A DNA stretch of 51,642 nt from an uncultured Dorea sp. (GTDB lineage Bacteria; Bacillota; Clostridia; Lachnospirales; Lachnospiraceae), in the NCBI GenBank assembly GCA_947652615.1, contig CANTDX010000022.1:1-51642 (forward strand). The letters run 5' to 3'. This document shows positions 8,587 to 18,312 of the stretch, one piece after another. How positions within the stretch are numbered: position 1 is the stretch's first letter; the number at the start of each line of letters is the position of its first letter. The notes under the pieces were generated by a model. That model was not told where the DNA came from. It ran no database searches and worked only from the letters and a program-made list of their open reading frames with translations. Both the position numbers and the translations under genes were made by a program.

Positions 8587-9444
8587 CTAATCAAAATATC
8601 TTAATCTTCTCCAGTTAAACAGCAGGATCAGTGCCGATCCAACGACAAGGATTCCCGCTAAAAGCTGCGAGACAGGGAATCCATTCGGCAGCAGAAGTTG
8701 ATCGGTCCTCAGTCTTTCGATCCAGAACCGTCCAAACCCATATCCTGCCAGATACAGAAGAAAGATCTCTCCGTCAAATTGCTTATGTTTCCTGTAGATC
8801 AGCAGAAGGATCAATATCAGAAGGCACCACAGCGACTCATAGAGAAATGTCGGATGCACCTGGATGAACGACACGTCGCCCACCGTCTCCATATGCTTGC
8901 GCATCAGCTCCGTAATGTCCGAACCCCTGACCGCGTCTACCGGAAGCCGCATGGCAAGAAGCCAGTCCGTATATTCTCCGAAGGCTTCCCTGTTAAAGAA
9001 ATTCCCCCACCGGCCGATCATCTGCCCCGCCACAAGTCCCAGTCCGGCCGTATCCATAAGAAGCGGCGCAGACAGACCTCTCCGTCTGGCAAACACCGTC
9101 ACCGTAATGACCGCCGCGATCACTCCTCCGTATATCGCAAGCCCGCCCTGGCGGATATTGAAGATACTTAAGATATCTCTCTTATACATATCCCAGGAGA
9201 AGATCACATAGTAGATCCTTGCCCCGATAATCGAAAATATGACCGCATATATGGCAAGATCATAGTAGTCTTCCGGATTCTGCCCGGTACGCTTCGCCTC
9301 CATGGCCGCGATAAAGATACCGGCCAGAATTCCGATCCCTATAATGATCCCGTAATATGCAATGTCAAAACCAAATATTGTGATGTGATCGCCTACCGAC
9401 TTCAGATGAATCCCAATATGAGGGAAATCTATCATTCTGTGCAT
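8587..9444 (-). CDS. lgt: prolipoprotein diacylglyceryl transferase
   Basis: Encodes a 285-residue inner-membrane enzyme that transfers diacylglycerol from phosphatidylglycerol to the lipobox cysteine of prolipoproteins. The Lgt signature GRWGNFFNREAFG is intact near residue 145, and about seven hydrophobic segments span the chain. YGFGRFWIERLR near the C-terminus is another conserved block. Length is typical. GGGAGGGAG lies upstream of the ATG at 9444; a second ATG three codons in is possible. Last gene of the cluster, 17 bases after ychF, followed by a terminator. Confidence 0.95.
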   Translation of the reverse strand: MHRMIDFPHIGIHLKSVGDHITIFGFDIAYYGIIIGIGILAGIFIAAMEAKRTGQNPEDYYDLAIYAVIFSIIGARIYYVIFSWDMYKRDILSIFNIRQGGLAIYGGVIAAVITVTVFARRRGLSAPLLMDTAGLGLVAGQMIGRWGNFFNREAFGEYTDWLLAMRLPVDAVRGSDITELMRKHMETVGDVSFIQVHPTFLYESLWCLLILILLLIYRKHKQFDGEIFLLYLAGYGFGRFWIERLRTDQLLLPNGFPVSQLLAGILVVGSALILLFNWRRLRYFD

Positions 9445-9461
9445 GATCCCATTCTCCCTCC

Positions 9462-10562
9462 CTATACATTAAAACGGAACAGCATGATGTCTCCGTCCTT
9501 CACCACGTAGTCTTTGCCTTCCAACCTGATCAGACCCTTTTCCTTCGCCGCTGCATGGCTCCCGCATTCCATCAGGTCATCGTAGGATACCACCTCCGCG
9601 CGGATGAAGCCCCGCTCGAAATCCGAATGGATCTTGCCTGCCGCCTGAGGCGCCTTCGTACCTTCTGTAATGGTCCACGCACGCACCTCCGGCTCTCCCG
9701 CCGTCAGATAACTGATCAGACCCAGCAGCCTGTAGCTTGCCTTGATCATCTTCTCGAGTCCGGATTCCGACAATCCCAGATCTTCAAGGAACATCTTCTT
9801 CTCATCTTCCTCAAGCTCCGCGATCTCCTGCTCGATCTGCGCGCACACTACGAACACCTCGCTCCGCTCCCCCTGCGCATATTCACGAACCGCCTGCACA
9901 CCGCTGTTGGCCGCGCCGTCGTCCGCCAGATCGTCCTCCGCCACGTTCGCGGCATAGATCACCGGCTTATAGGTCAGCAGGTTATATCCTGTGAGCCATG
10001 CCTGCTCTTCTTCATCCTCAGCCCCTTCGAACGTCTTCGCAAGCCTGCCCTCTTCCAGATGCGCCTTGATCTTATTAAGAAGCGCAAGCTCCTTCGCCGC
10101 CGCCTTGTCATTTCTAGCCGACTTAGAAGTCTTGGCGATCCTTCTCTCCAGTATCTCCAGATCTGAGAAGATTAATTCCAGATTGATGGTCTCTATATCT
10201 CTAAGAGGATCGATACTCCCGTCCACATGGACGATATTGCTGTCCTCAAAACACCGCACTACATGGACGATGGCATCCACTTCCCGGATATTCGCAAGGA
10301 ACTGATTGCCAAGCCCCTCTCCCTTGGAAGCTCCTTTCACCAGCCCCGCAATATCGACAAATTCAATCGCTGCAGGTATGATCTTCTTCGTCTGGTACAT
10401 CTTACCCAATACCTCAAGCCTCTCATCTGGTACGGTTACGACTCCCACATTGGGATCGATCGTACAGAAAGGGTAATTCGCCGATTCCGCGCCGGCCTTC
10501 GTCAATGAATTAAATAATGTACTCTTACCGACATTGGGTAATCCTACTATGCCTAGTTTCAT
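9462..10562 (-). CDS. ychF: redox-regulated ATPase YchF (Obg-family)
   Basis: Encodes 366 residues of the universally conserved YchF P-loop protein, which prefers ATP to GTP and binds ribosomes. G1 is [12 protein letters not shown] at residue 6; the [19 protein letters not shown] block is G3 and its extension; a C-terminal TGS-like domain includes the conserved [13 protein letters not shown] and [12 protein letters not shown] end. Length matches the family (about 363). GGGAGG precedes the ATG. A 45-codon gene separates it from thiN. Confidence 0.96.
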   Translation of the reverse strand: MKLGIVGLPNVGKSTLFNSLTKAGAESANYPFCTIDPNVGVVTVPDERLEVLGKMYQTKKIIPAAIEFVDIAGLVKGASKGEGLGNQFLANIREVDAIVHVVRCFEDSNIVHVDGSIDPLRDIETINLELIFSDLEILERRIAKTSKSARNDKAAAKELALLNKIKAHLEEGRLAKTFEGAEDEEEQAWLTGYNLLTYKPVIYAANVAEDDLADDGAANSGVQAVREYAQGERSEVFVVCAQIEQEIAELEEDEKKMFLEDLGLSESGLEKMIKASYRLLGLISYLTAGEPEVRAWTITEGTKAPQAAGKIHSDFERGFIRAEVVSYDDLMECGSHAAAKEKGLIRLEGKDYVVKDGDIMLFRFNV

Positions 10563-10585
10563 ATTTATAAATTCCTCCCTGTACT

Positions 10586-10723
10586 CTATTCATCTTTTTC
10601 CTTATCAGACCCTTTAAGAATTGTCAGGCTGTCGATTTTTTGCAAGGCATCCTCTTTATCTTTGCTTCCGGCAACAATCATCCGAACCATTTCCATAATT
10701 GTCCTAAATTCTTCCCTTGTCAT
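10586..10723 (-). CDS. small hypothetical protein (45 aa)
   Basis: A 46-codon frame between thiN and ychF. The product starts MTREEFRTIMEMVRMIVAG, is likely helical, and ends with a charged lysine/aspartate/glutamate tail. GGAGG lies 11 bases before the ATG, and the gaps to the neighbours are 36 and 23 bases, so it fits the operon well. I do not recognise the family. The reading rests on the ribosome site, tight spacing and codon use like its neighbours. Confidence 0.55.
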   Translation of the reverse strand: MTREEFRTIMEMVRMIVAGSKDKEDALQKIDSLTILKGSDKEKDE

Positions 10724-10759
10724 ATCCTACACTACCTCCGTTATAATTATAATTCTATC

Positions 10760-11422
10760 TTAGTCACGTGTCTGCATCAAGATCACTCTTCCGGAAGGAA
10801 AACTGATCACCGCCTCGTCAGAATCCTCCGCAATCTCATTGCTGACGCAGAGACTATTGCAGGGCTTCAGCGTATGATTCCTCAGAGGGTACTTCGCGCC
10901 CTTAATATTGAATCCGAATATCTCGTCTCCCATAGGAAATACAGAGAAATACGTTCCGTAAGCCTCGCTCCTTCTTAAATGCGTCTCTCCCTCGCCGATT
11001 ATGGATATTAAGTTCTGGCGGTCCATGATCTTCGCATCGACCCCAGCCTTGAACGGAATAGAAAGGCTCTGTATATTCGCCCACAGATGATCGATCCGGC
11101 TGCCTGTGGCCCCTAGGATGATCATCTCCTTCGCCCCAAGTGTCATGGCAAGACGGATCGCAATCTCGGTATCGGAAGCGTCCTTTACCGGATTGTACTC
11201 CCTTATGGGCACATTCGTCTCATTCTTGTAATAATCCCTGATCTCCTCTCTCGTACTGTCAAAATCACCCACGATATAATCCGGCATGATCTGATGATAG
11301 TACAGGAACTCTACGCCCTTGTCCACCCCGATCACACATCTGTCCTTCTGCTGCTTAAGAACAGAAAGGGTCAGTTCTTCATCCAGTTCCCCGCCGCTGA
11401 TAATTACACATCTTTTACTCAT
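10760..11422 (-). CDS. thiN: thiamine diphosphokinase
   Basis: Encodes 220 residues of the thiamin pyrophosphokinase family (ThiN), which makes thiamine diphosphate from thiamine and ATP. Seen: GVDKGVEFLYYHQIMPDYIVGDFDS near residue 33 (GDFDS is the substrate/metal motif), KDASDTEIAIRLA, and GATGSRIDHLWAN. The C-terminal beta domain follows. It overlaps the rpe stop region by 8 bases, which suggests translational coupling. No TPP riboswitch is visible upstream, consistent with its place inside a housekeeping operon. Confidence 0.93.
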   Translation of the reverse strand: MSKRCVIISGGELDEELTLSVLKQQKDRCVIGVDKGVEFLYYHQIMPDYIVGDFDSTREEIRDYYKNETNVPIREYNPVKDASDTEIAIRLAMTLGAKEMIILGATGSRIDHLWANIQSLSIPFKAGVDAKIMDRQNLISIIGEGETHLRRSEAYGTYFSVFPMGDEIFGFNIKGAKYPLRNHTLKPCNSLCVSNEIAEDSDEAVISFPSGRVILMQTRD

Positions 11423-12077
11423 ATTCTCTCAGTATCTCCATGAATTCTCTCGTATTCTTCGCCGTTCTGTCTCCAAATACCGCGGAGCCTGCAACGATCA
11501 CATTCGCTCCCGCGTTAAGAACTTCCCGCACATTCGAAAGGCCGATCCCGCCGTCCACCTCGATATCCGCCGATATCCCCTGTGCTTCCATCATGCCGCG
11601 TATCTTACGAATCTTATCCAATGATTCCGGGATAAACTTCTGCCCCCCGAAGCCTGGATGCACACTCATAACCAGGATCATGTCTATATCCTTAAGATAA
11701 GGCTCTACGGACTCTGCCGGAGTCTCAGGACAGATGGACAAGCCTGTCTTCAGGCCGCACTCCCGGATCTTCCCAAGCGTCGCATCTACATCCGCACACG
11801 CCTCCAGATGAACCGTCACCAGATCTGCTCCGGCTTTCCTGAAATCTTCTATATAGCGGATCGGCTCCTGAACCATCAGATGAACATCCATCACCTGATC
11901 CGACGCATCATGGATAGACACCAATACAGGCATACCAAAGGAGATACTTGGCACAAACATCCCGTCCATCACATCATAATGCAGATACCTGGCGCCATTC
12001 TTCTCCGTCTCCTGAATCTCCCGGCCAAGAACCTTGAAATCAGCCGCCAGAATCGACGGGGCCAATATATAATTCAT
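11415..12077 (-). CDS. rpe: ribulose-phosphate 3-epimerase
   Basis: Encodes a 220-residue TIM-barrel enzyme interconverting ribulose-5-P and xylulose-5-P. Signatures: LAPSILAADF at the start, HYDVMDGMFVPSISFG, DVHLMV, MSVHPGFGGQKFIP and EVDGGI. A TTG two codons earlier keeps the frame open, but the ATG at 12077 has GGAGG 8 bases ahead and is preferred. It immediately follows rsgA and is followed by thiN, the conserved Firmicutes order prkC-rsgA-rpe-thiN. Confidence 0.96.
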   Translation of the reverse strand: MNYILAPSILAADFKVLGREIQETEKNGARYLHYDVMDGMFVPSISFGMPVLVSIHDASDQVMDVHLMVQEPIRYIEDFRKAGADLVTVHLEACADVDATLGKIRECGLKTGLSICPETPAESVEPYLKDIDMILVMSVHPGFGGQKFIPESLDKIRKIRGMMEAQGISADIEVDGGIGLSNVREVLNAGANVIVAGSAVFGDRTAKNTREFMEILREYE

Positions 12078-12079
12078 AC

Positions 12080-12958
12080 TCAATACCTCCTCCTGTTCTT
12101 CAATTCCTCATACATCTCCGTATAGTCCTTATAGCGGACAGGATGTATCTTCCCTTCCTCCACGGCCTGCTTCACCCCGCATCCCGGCTCGTGTATATGG
12201 TCGCATCCCTGGAAACGGCATGTCCCCTCATACTGCGCGAATTCCGGGAAATGATATTTCAATTCTTCCTTCTCGAAATCATTGACATACAGAGAACTGA
12301 ATCCCGGAGTATCCATAATATAGGAATCTCCGTCAATGAGAAACAGCTCTGAATGCCGGGTCGTATGCTTCCCCCGTTCGATCTTCCGGCTAATCGCTCC
12401 CGTCTCCATGTTCGCCTCAGGAGTCAGCACATTGATCAGCGAGGACTTACCCACGCCCGACGGGCCGGCGATCGCCGTCGTCTTCCCCTTAAGAGCCTGT
12501 CTGACTTCGTCAATATTCTCTTCCTTCCATGCGCTTACGAACATCAGAGGATAGCCGCTCTCCCGATAAACCTCCCGCAGTTCGCTGATCTGTGATCCGT
12601 CCGCAATATCCGTCTTATTAAAGCAGAGTATCACCGGCAGACCCTTGCTCTCCATCATGACCAGGAAACGATCCAGAAGATTAAAATGCGGGGCGGGCTT
12701 AAGAACCGCGAAAACAACCAACGCCTGGTCTATATTCGCCACCGCCGGACGGATCAGTTCATTACTGCGCGGCAGAATACGGTTTATGCTGCCCGTCTTC
12801 TCCTCTTCATCCAGCGCCTCTATCTCTACATTATCTCCTACCAGCGGTTTGATCTTCTCCTTGCGGAAGATTCCCTTCGCTTTACATTCATAAACACCGG
12901 ATTCTACCACATGTACATAGTAGAATCCGGCAATCCCTTTCACGATCTTACCATGCAT
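12080..12958 (-). CDS. rsgA: ribosome biogenesis GTPase RsgA
   Basis: Encodes 292 residues with the circularly permuted GTPase order typical of RsgA: an N-terminal OB fold, G4 FNKTD near residue 118, G5-like FVSAWK, then G1 GPSGVGKSS near residue 163, and G3 DTPGF. The C-terminal zinc site is seen in CRFQGCDHIHEPGC. It helps late maturation of the 30S subunit. Its stop abuts rpe and it follows the PASTA kinase by 37 bases. Confidence 0.96.
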   Translation of the reverse strand: MHGKIVKGIAGFYYVHVVESGVYECKAKGIFRKEKIKPLVGDNVEIEALDEEEKTGSINRILPRSNELIRPAVANIDQALVVFAVLKPAPHFNLLDRFLVMMESKGLPVILCFNKTDIADGSQISELREVYRESGYPLMFVSAWKEENIDEVRQALKGKTTAIAGPSGVGKSSLINVLTPEANMETGAISRKIERGKHTTRHSELFLIDGDSYIMDTPGFSSLYVNDFEKEELKYHFPEFAQYEGTCRFQGCDHIHEPGCGVKQAVEEGKIHPVRYKDYTEMYEELKNRRRY

Positions 12959-12995
12959 ATATCAACCACCCATCTGCTGCCGACACAAAACACCG

Positions 12996-15170
12996 TTAAA
13001 ATCCGAAAATTCCCGGATCGACAGTCTGCGGCGGATCCTCCGGTTCCTCCGGTTCTGTGCCTGTGCCTGAACCCTTAGGCCCCTGGCTTACTACAAGGCT
13101 TACGGAAGTACCTTCTTCCACACTGTTCCCTACTCCCGGACTGCAGCTGATCACATTGCCGGCCGTCACAGAATCACTATACTGGTAGGATACATTGCCC
13201 ACACTAAGACCGGCGCTGCTAAGAAGCTGTCTTGCATTCTCTAGGGACATATCCGTAACCGGAGGCACTTCTACCTTCTCGGCAGGTTTAGGTCCGTTGC
13301 TGACCGAGATCCCAACAGCCGTTCCCGGCGCAACCTTCTTGCCGCCGTCTACACTCTGGGCATACACCTGTCCTTCCGGAACGTCGTCATTATACTCATA
13401 ACCCACAGAACCCACAACCAATCCTTCGGCAAGGATCGCACTCTGGGCATCCGCATCCATCATACCGATCAAGTTCGGAACCGTCTTCTTCTCCGTTCCC
13501 TTGCTGACCCGCATCACGATCTCGGTATCCTCCGTCGCCTCCGCATTGGCGGCCGGCGTCGTGCCGATCACATCTCCCTCTGCCACGGAATCATTGTATT
13601 CATACTGCGGCGTCGCTATCTTCTTGAAGCCTTCCTGCTGCAGCCTGCTCCGGGCATCATCCTCACTCATTCCGCTGACATCCGGAACCTTGATCTTATT
13701 ACCAACCAGCGCCGAACTCACCACCACATGGATCGTGGTATGCTTCTTCACCTTCTTGCCGGGCTCGGTCTTCTGCTCGCTCACCGTTCCCGCCTCATAC
13801 TTGTTAGACTCCTTCTCCTCATCAACCTTGAAGCCCAGACCAAGTTCATTCAGTTCCTTCTCCGCCTCAGCCTTCGTCTTGCCTACCACATTCGGCACCT
13901 TGACCTCGTCGTCCTTCGTCTTCTCATTCTTAAGCGTCGGACCAAACTTAAACAATCCCGCGGTCTTTCCTATAGTAAATATCACGATAAACAAGATAAT
14001 GACGATCACCACTGCAGTCAGGATCTTCATCACCTTATTCATCCGCGGATTCACACCGCCCGAACCATGTCTGGAATCATATTCATCGAATTCATCGTCA
14101 AAATCATCATAATCTCGGTCATAGTCATCATCATAGCCGCGATCATCATAATCGTCATCATAACCATGACCGTCGTATTCACCGTCGTCATATTCATCAT
14201 ATTCCCGGTCTCTGCCGAAATCACGGGAATCATATTCGTCGAAATCGTCTTCATCCTCGTAAGCATCGCCGATGATGTCCAGCTCATCGCCCCTGATAAT
14301 CACCGTATTCGCGTTACGCTGCGGCGGTATCGCCACAAAATCTCCGTCCGGATCCACCAGAGAACGCTTCATATCCTGGATCAGTTCATCCGTATTCCTG
14401 TATCTTCTCTCACTGTTCTTCTGCGTACATTTCAAAATAATCTGCTCTAAGCTGTACGGAATATCCGGCACCAGCTCCGACGGCGACATAATCTCCTCCT
14501 GCAGGTGCTTGATCGCCACCGACACCGTAGAATCTCCGTCAAAGGGCACCTGTCCGGTCACCATCTCGAACAAGGTGATACCTACCGAATAGATATCGCT
14601 TCTCTGGTCGCTGAACCCGCCTCTTGCCTGCTCCGGCGACGTGTAATGTACAGATCCCATCGCATTAGAGCTGACCGTATTGGAGGTGGTCGCCTTGGCA
14701 ATGCCGAAATCCGTCACCTTCACCTTGCCGTCCTTGGAAATGATAATATTCTGCGGCTTGATATCCCGGTGGATAATATCTGCCGCGTGGGCGACTCCAA
14801 GCCCCGTACACATCTGAATCGCAATACTGATCACTTCCTTGTGCGAGAGCCTCCCCTTTTTCTCTATATATTCCTTCAGCGTAATGCCCTCAACCAGCTC
14901 CATTACCATGTAATATAAGCCCCGGTCTTCTCCGACGTCATATACGTTCACGATATTAGGATGCATCAATCCGGCCGCCGCCTGGGCCTCTGAACGGAAC
15001 TTACGTACAAAATTCTCATCCTCTTTGTATTCCTTCTTGAGAACCTTGATCGCCACATACCGGTTCAGCATACGGTCCTTGCCCTTATAGACGTCCGCCA
15101 TGCCTCCTGCGCCGACCTTGCTCAGCACTTCATATCGTTTACCCAGAACTATACCATCTTTTACACTCAT
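12996..15170 (-). CDS. prkC: PASTA-domain Ser/Thr protein kinase
   Basis: Encodes 724 residues. An N-terminal eukaryotic-type kinase (residues about 13-270) shows GAGGMADVYKG, the lysine in VAIKVLKK, HRDIKPQN and DFGIAKA. A striking Asp/Tyr/Glu-rich linker (about 300-375) follows, then one membrane segment (about 383-408, ILTAVVIVIILFIVIF) and four extracellular PASTA repeats, each opening with a VP-x-V/L/I pattern and ending in a V-S-x-G strand. PASTA repeats bind muropeptides or lipid II; the kinase adjusts cell wall growth and dormancy exit. It overlaps the PP2C phosphatase gene by 4 bases (ATGA), its usual partner. Confidence 0.96.
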   Translation of the reverse strand: MSVKDGIVLGKRYEVLSKVGAGGMADVYKGKDRMLNRYVAIKVLKKEYKEDENFVRKFRSEAQAAAGLMHPNIVNVYDVGEDRGLYYMVMELVEGITLKEYIEKKGRLSHKEVISIAIQMCTGLGVAHAADIIHRDIKPQNIIISKDGKVKVTDFGIAKATTSNTVSSNAMGSVHYTSPEQARGGFSDQRSDIYSVGITLFEMVTGQVPFDGDSTVSVAIKHLQEEIMSPSELVPDIPYSLEQIILKCTQKNSERRYRNTDELIQDMKRSLVDPDGDFVAIPPQRNANTVIIRGDELDIIGDAYEDEDDFDEYDSRDFGRDREYDEYDDGEYDGHGYDDDYDDRGYDDDYDRDYDDFDDEFDEYDSRHGSGGVNPRMNKVMKILTAVVIVIILFIVIFTIGKTAGLFKFGPTLKNEKTKDDEVKVPNVVGKTKAEAEKELNELGLGFKVDEEKESNKYEAGTVSEQKTEPGKKVKKHTTIHVVVSSALVGNKIKVPDVSGMSEDDARSRLQQEGFKKIATPQYEYNDSVAEGDVIGTTPAANAEATEDTEIVMRVSKGTEKKTVPNLIGMMDADAQSAILAEGLVVGSVGYEYNDDVPEGQVYAQSVDGGKKVAPGTAVGISVSNGPKPAEKVEVPPVTDMSLENARQLLSSAGLSVGNVSYQYSDSVTAGNVISCSPGVGNSVEEGTSVSLVVSQGPKGSGTGTEPEEPEDPPQTVDPGIFGF

Positions 15171-15907
15171 ACACTCACCTCATCTGCAAGTGGCTCTGCC
15201 ATAACAACCCCTATGTTATCTCTCCCGCCGTTACTGTTCGCTTTCTCGATCAACATCTGCACCGCTTCCACGATATCACGGGAACCCCTTACAATATCAA
15301 ACATATCTTCATCCTCTACCATATTACTCAGGCCGTCCGTACACATCAGTATCATATCGCCTTTCTTCAGCCGGTACTCATAGATGTCCGCTTCTACTCC
15401 TTCTTTGACTCCGATCGCCCTTGTAATGATGTTCTTATCCGGATGGTTCTTCGCTTCCTCGGCTTTGATCCCGCCAAGTCTGACCATCTCCTCCACGAGA
15501 GAATGGTCCTTGGATATCTGGCGTATCTTCTCATTGATCAGGTAGAGACGGCTGTCTCCCACGTTGGCAAAATACAGTGTATTGCCAACAACCGTTGCCA
15601 CCACCAATGTCGTCCCCATACCTTCCAGCTTGATGTCCGCCGATGCCGCTTCGATCAGTTTATCATTCGCAATACTGACAACATTGCGCAGAATCTCTTC
15701 CGGTTTGTTCAAGGGAGTATTCTCCAGTTCTTCCCGCAGGACTCCTACCGTATATTTGGACGCAAAATCCCCCGCCTTGTGACCGCCCATCCCGTCGGCT
15801 ACCGCAAGAAGGTTCGGAAACGGCCCGATCGGCTTATCCGTCACATATACATAATCCTGGTTGACCTCACGCTTTCTTCCCACATCAGTCATTGCATATA
15901 TCTTCAT
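15167..15907 (-). CDS. prpC: PP2C-type Ser/Thr phosphatase (PrkC partner)
   Basis: Encodes 246 residues of the bacterial PP2C family (Stp1/PrpC). Metal-binding and catalytic motifs are present: VNQDY near residue 15, ADGMGGHKAGDFAS near 37, GDSRLYLI, CTDGLSNMV and GGRDNIGVV. It reverses phosphorylation by the adjacent kinase. The frame runs 12 codons further upstream, but the ATG at 15907 has GGGAG 6 bases ahead and gives the usual MKIYAMTDVG start. It overlaps rlmN by 23 bases. Confidence 0.95.
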   Translation of the reverse strand: MKIYAMTDVGRKREVNQDYVYVTDKPIGPFPNLLAVADGMGGHKAGDFASKYTVGVLREELENTPLNKPEEILRNVVSIANDKLIEAASADIKLEGMGTTLVVATVVGNTLYFANVGDSRLYLINEKIRQISKDHSLVEEMVRLGGIKAEEAKNHPDKNIITRAIGVKEGVEADIYEYRLKKGDMILMCTDGLSNMVEDEDMFDIVRGSRDIVEAVQMLIEKANSNGGRDNIGVVMAEPLADEVSV

Positions 15908-16973
15908 CTGTTTCTCCCTGTTTGCGGCCGTTCTCCCCGGCATAACGTCTGCGGAGCTGACCGCAGGCTCCGTCTATATCAGAGCCTCTTTCCCTTCTTA
16001 TAGTAACATTAATTCCGTTTTTTTCAAGTTTATTTTTGAAATCAAGGGCACTTTCCCTGTCCGGCTTCCTGTAATCCCGCTCCCTGACAGGGTTCACCGG
16101 TATAAGATTCAGGTGACAATTCCGTTTCCTCAGAATGCCTGTAAGCTCTCTGATATCGTCCGGCTGATCGTTCACACCTGATACCAGGCTGTATTCAAAT
16201 GTAATCCTTCTGCCCGTCTCCTGAAAATAATAATCGCACGCCTCAAGCACATCTGTCAATTCGTACTGTCCCGCCACCGGCATCAGTCTCTCCCTCTTCT
16301 CCTGGTTTGAACCGTGAAGAGACAACGCCAGCGTGATCTGCAGCCCTTCCGAAGCCAGCCTCCGCATATTGGGTACGATCCCGCAGGTGGAAGCGGTAAT
16401 ATTCCTCTGACTGATATTCAATCCATACTCATCGCTTACCATACGAACGAATTTGACAAAATTATCATAATTATCAAGCGGTTCTCCGGTTCCCATCACC
16501 ACGATATTAGAGATTCGTTCCCCTGATATCGTCTGGATCTGGTAGATCTGCCTTAACATCTCCGACACAGTAAGATTCCGCTTAAGCCCGCCGATCGCCG
16601 ATGCACAGAACCTGCAGCCCATACGGCAGCCCGCCTGTGAGGAGATGCATACGGAATTGCCATATGTATACCGCATCAGAACGCTCTCGATCATGTTGCC
16701 GTCCTCAAGTTCAAACAGGAACTTCTCTGTGGGATCCGCCTTGGAAATCTGATGCTCGGCCACCCGCATTCCGGCAATCTTATATTCTCCTTCGAGTCTG
16801 TCCCGCAACTGTCTGGACAGATTCGTCATCCCGGCGAAATCACCGATAAGCTTCACATGCAGCCATTCATAGATCTGCCTGCTGCGGAAGGACTTCTCGC
16901 CCATCCCCGTGATCTCGTCTTCCAATTCTCTATAATCATAAGAACAGATATCTTTTCTATCCATCACTTTCAT
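15885..16973 (-). CDS. rlmN: dual-specificity 23S rRNA/tRNA adenine-C2 methyltransferase
   Basis: Encodes a 362-residue radical SAM enzyme that methylates A2503 of 23S rRNA and A37 of some tRNAs. The 4Fe-4S motif is CRMGCRFCAS near residue 115 (CxxxCxxC). GTGEPLDNYDNFVKF and SLHGSNQEKRERLMPV are RlmN hallmarks, and the catalytic C-terminal cysteine is in GSDIDGACGQLRR. A start three codons later (16964) is possible. It begins 23 bases after rsmB. Confidence 0.95.
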   Translation of the reverse strand: MKVMDRKDICSYDYRELEDEITGMGEKSFRSRQIYEWLHVKLIGDFAGMTNLSRQLRDRLEGEYKIAGMRVAEHQISKADPTEKFLFELEDGNMIESVLMRYTYGNSVCISSQAGCRMGCRFCASAIGGLKRNLTVSEMLRQIYQIQTISGERISNIVVMGTGEPLDNYDNFVKFVRMVSDEYGLNISQRNITASTCGIVPNMRRLASEGLQITLALSLHGSNQEKRERLMPVAGQYELTDVLEACDYYFQETGRRITFEYSLVSGVNDQPDDIRELTGILRKRNCHLNLIPVNPVRERDYRKPDRESALDFKNKLEKNGINVTIRRERGSDIDGACGQLRRRYAGENGRKQGETDEDICND

Positions 16974-16996
16974 CTATGTCCTATTCTGTCTTCCCG

Positions 16997-18298
16997 TCAA
17001 TCCCTTTGGAACACGGCAATATAGAATCCGTCTCCGCCGTCTCTGCCCGGGAGCATCTGCTGTTCCCGGATCAGGCTAAATTCCGGATTCTGCTGTACAA
17101 ACCACTCGGCATTGTCTTCATTCTCTCCCCGATGGATCGTACAGGTACTATAGAGCAGCCTGCCGCCGCTCTTCACATATTCCTTCACTACGGATAATAT
17201 CTCCCGCTGAAGCGCTGTCAGTTCCTTCTGCTTCTCCGGCGTCATCTTATATTTCAGATCCGGTTTCCTGCCAAGCACGCCAAGCCCGGAGCAGGGCAGA
17301 TCCGCAATCACAATGTCCGCTTTCCCGACAGACGCCTCATCAAGGCAGCGCGCATCCATCCGCACCGTCTCAATATTCAAAAGCCCGCTCCGCATAATGT
17401 TATCCTGCATGATCTGCACCTTGTAGTCTGTCAGATCTCTGGCCTCCACATGGCCTGTCCCGCGAAGCGCCTCCGCGAGATGGATCGCCTTGCCTCCCGG
17501 CGCCGCACAGACATCTATGATATAATCGCCGGCCTTAACGTCCGCCCAGCCTGCCACCTGCATAGAGCTGATATCCTGTACCTGATAATATCCCTTCCGG
17601 AAGCTTGGAAGCTTCATCAGGTAATCCAGGCCGCTAAGATGAAGCGCACAGGGCAGCGCGGCGTCTTCTGCCGCATGGACCCCTTCCTCCTTCAGAATTC
17701 CGACCAGTTCTTCCCTGGAGATCTTATCCGGATCAAACCGGACCGTCACCGGCTTCTCCTTCAAGAATTCCTCCGCCATCATACACGCAGTCTCTTCATC
17801 ATATTCGTCCATCCACTGCCTTAAGATCCACTCCGGCATGGAATAGCGGACGGATAAACCCAAGAGGCCTTCGTCCCCGGACGGATACGAAATATCTGCA
17901 AGGTTCCTGCTGATGCTGCGCAGTACGCCGTTGACAAATCCCTTAAGATTCCCAAATCCCTTCTTCACCGCCAGCTTCACGGCCTCATTGCAGGCGGCAG
18001 AATCGGGAACACTGTCCATGTACTTCAACTGGTATACCGCACTTCTGATGATCGTCCGGATCACCGGCTTCATCTTCCCGACCTTAACCTTAGAAAACTG
18101 GTCAATAATATAATCAAGTTCAATCATGCGTTCAAGCGTGCCATCTACCACCCTCGTGATAAACGCACGCTCTTTCTTATCCAAATACTGGTACTGGTCC
18201 AGAACATTCTTAAGAGCAATGTGGCTGTACTCACCGTCCCGTGTAATCTGGAGCAATATTTCAAGAATCAGTTCACGCCCGCTTACGGATGCCGCCAT
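16997..18298 (-). CDS. rsmB: 16S rRNA (cytosine967-C5)-methyltransferase
   Basis: Encodes 433 residues: an N-terminal NusB-like RNA-binding domain (to about 130) and a C-terminal Rossmann SAM methyltransferase with DVCAAPGGKA, DLPCSGLG (motif IV cysteine) and YSTCTIHRGENE (motif VI cysteine). It modifies C967 of 16S rRNA. Upstream codons also open the frame (TTG 18316, ATG 18313), but they lie inside the strong GGAGGAGAGAGG site, so the ATG at 18298 is preferred. It follows the metallopeptidase directly. Confidence 0.93.
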   Translation of the reverse strand: MAASVSGRELILEILLQITRDGEYSHIALKNVLDQYQYLDKKERAFITRVVDGTLERMIELDYIIDQFSKVKVGKMKPVIRTIIRSAVYQLKYMDSVPDSAACNEAVKLAVKKGFGNLKGFVNGVLRSISRNLADISYPSGDEGLLGLSVRYSMPEWILRQWMDEYDEETACMMAEEFLKEKPVTVRFDPDKISREELVGILKEEGVHAAEDAALPCALHLSGLDYLMKLPSFRKGYYQVQDISSMQVAGWADVKAGDYIIDVCAAPGGKAIHLAEALRGTGHVEARDLTDYKVQIMQDNIMRSGLLNIETVRMDARCLDEASVGKADIVIADLPCSGLGVLGRKPDLKYKMTPEKQKELTALQREILSVVKEYVKSGGRLLYSTCTIHRGENEDNAEWFVQQNPEFSLIREQQMLPGRDGGDGFYIAVFQRD

Positions 18299-18312
18299 AC
18301 CTCTCTCCTCCA

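Noticed and set aside
10724..10760. TPP riboswitch ahead of thiamine diphosphokinase
   Set aside because: thiN is translationally coupled to rpe inside a housekeeping run and no THI-box sequence is seen nearby.
14051..14287. Met-rich frame opposite the PASTA kinase linker
   Set aside because: A frame shadow of the Asp-codon repeats, with no ribosome site; low complexity explains the long open frame.
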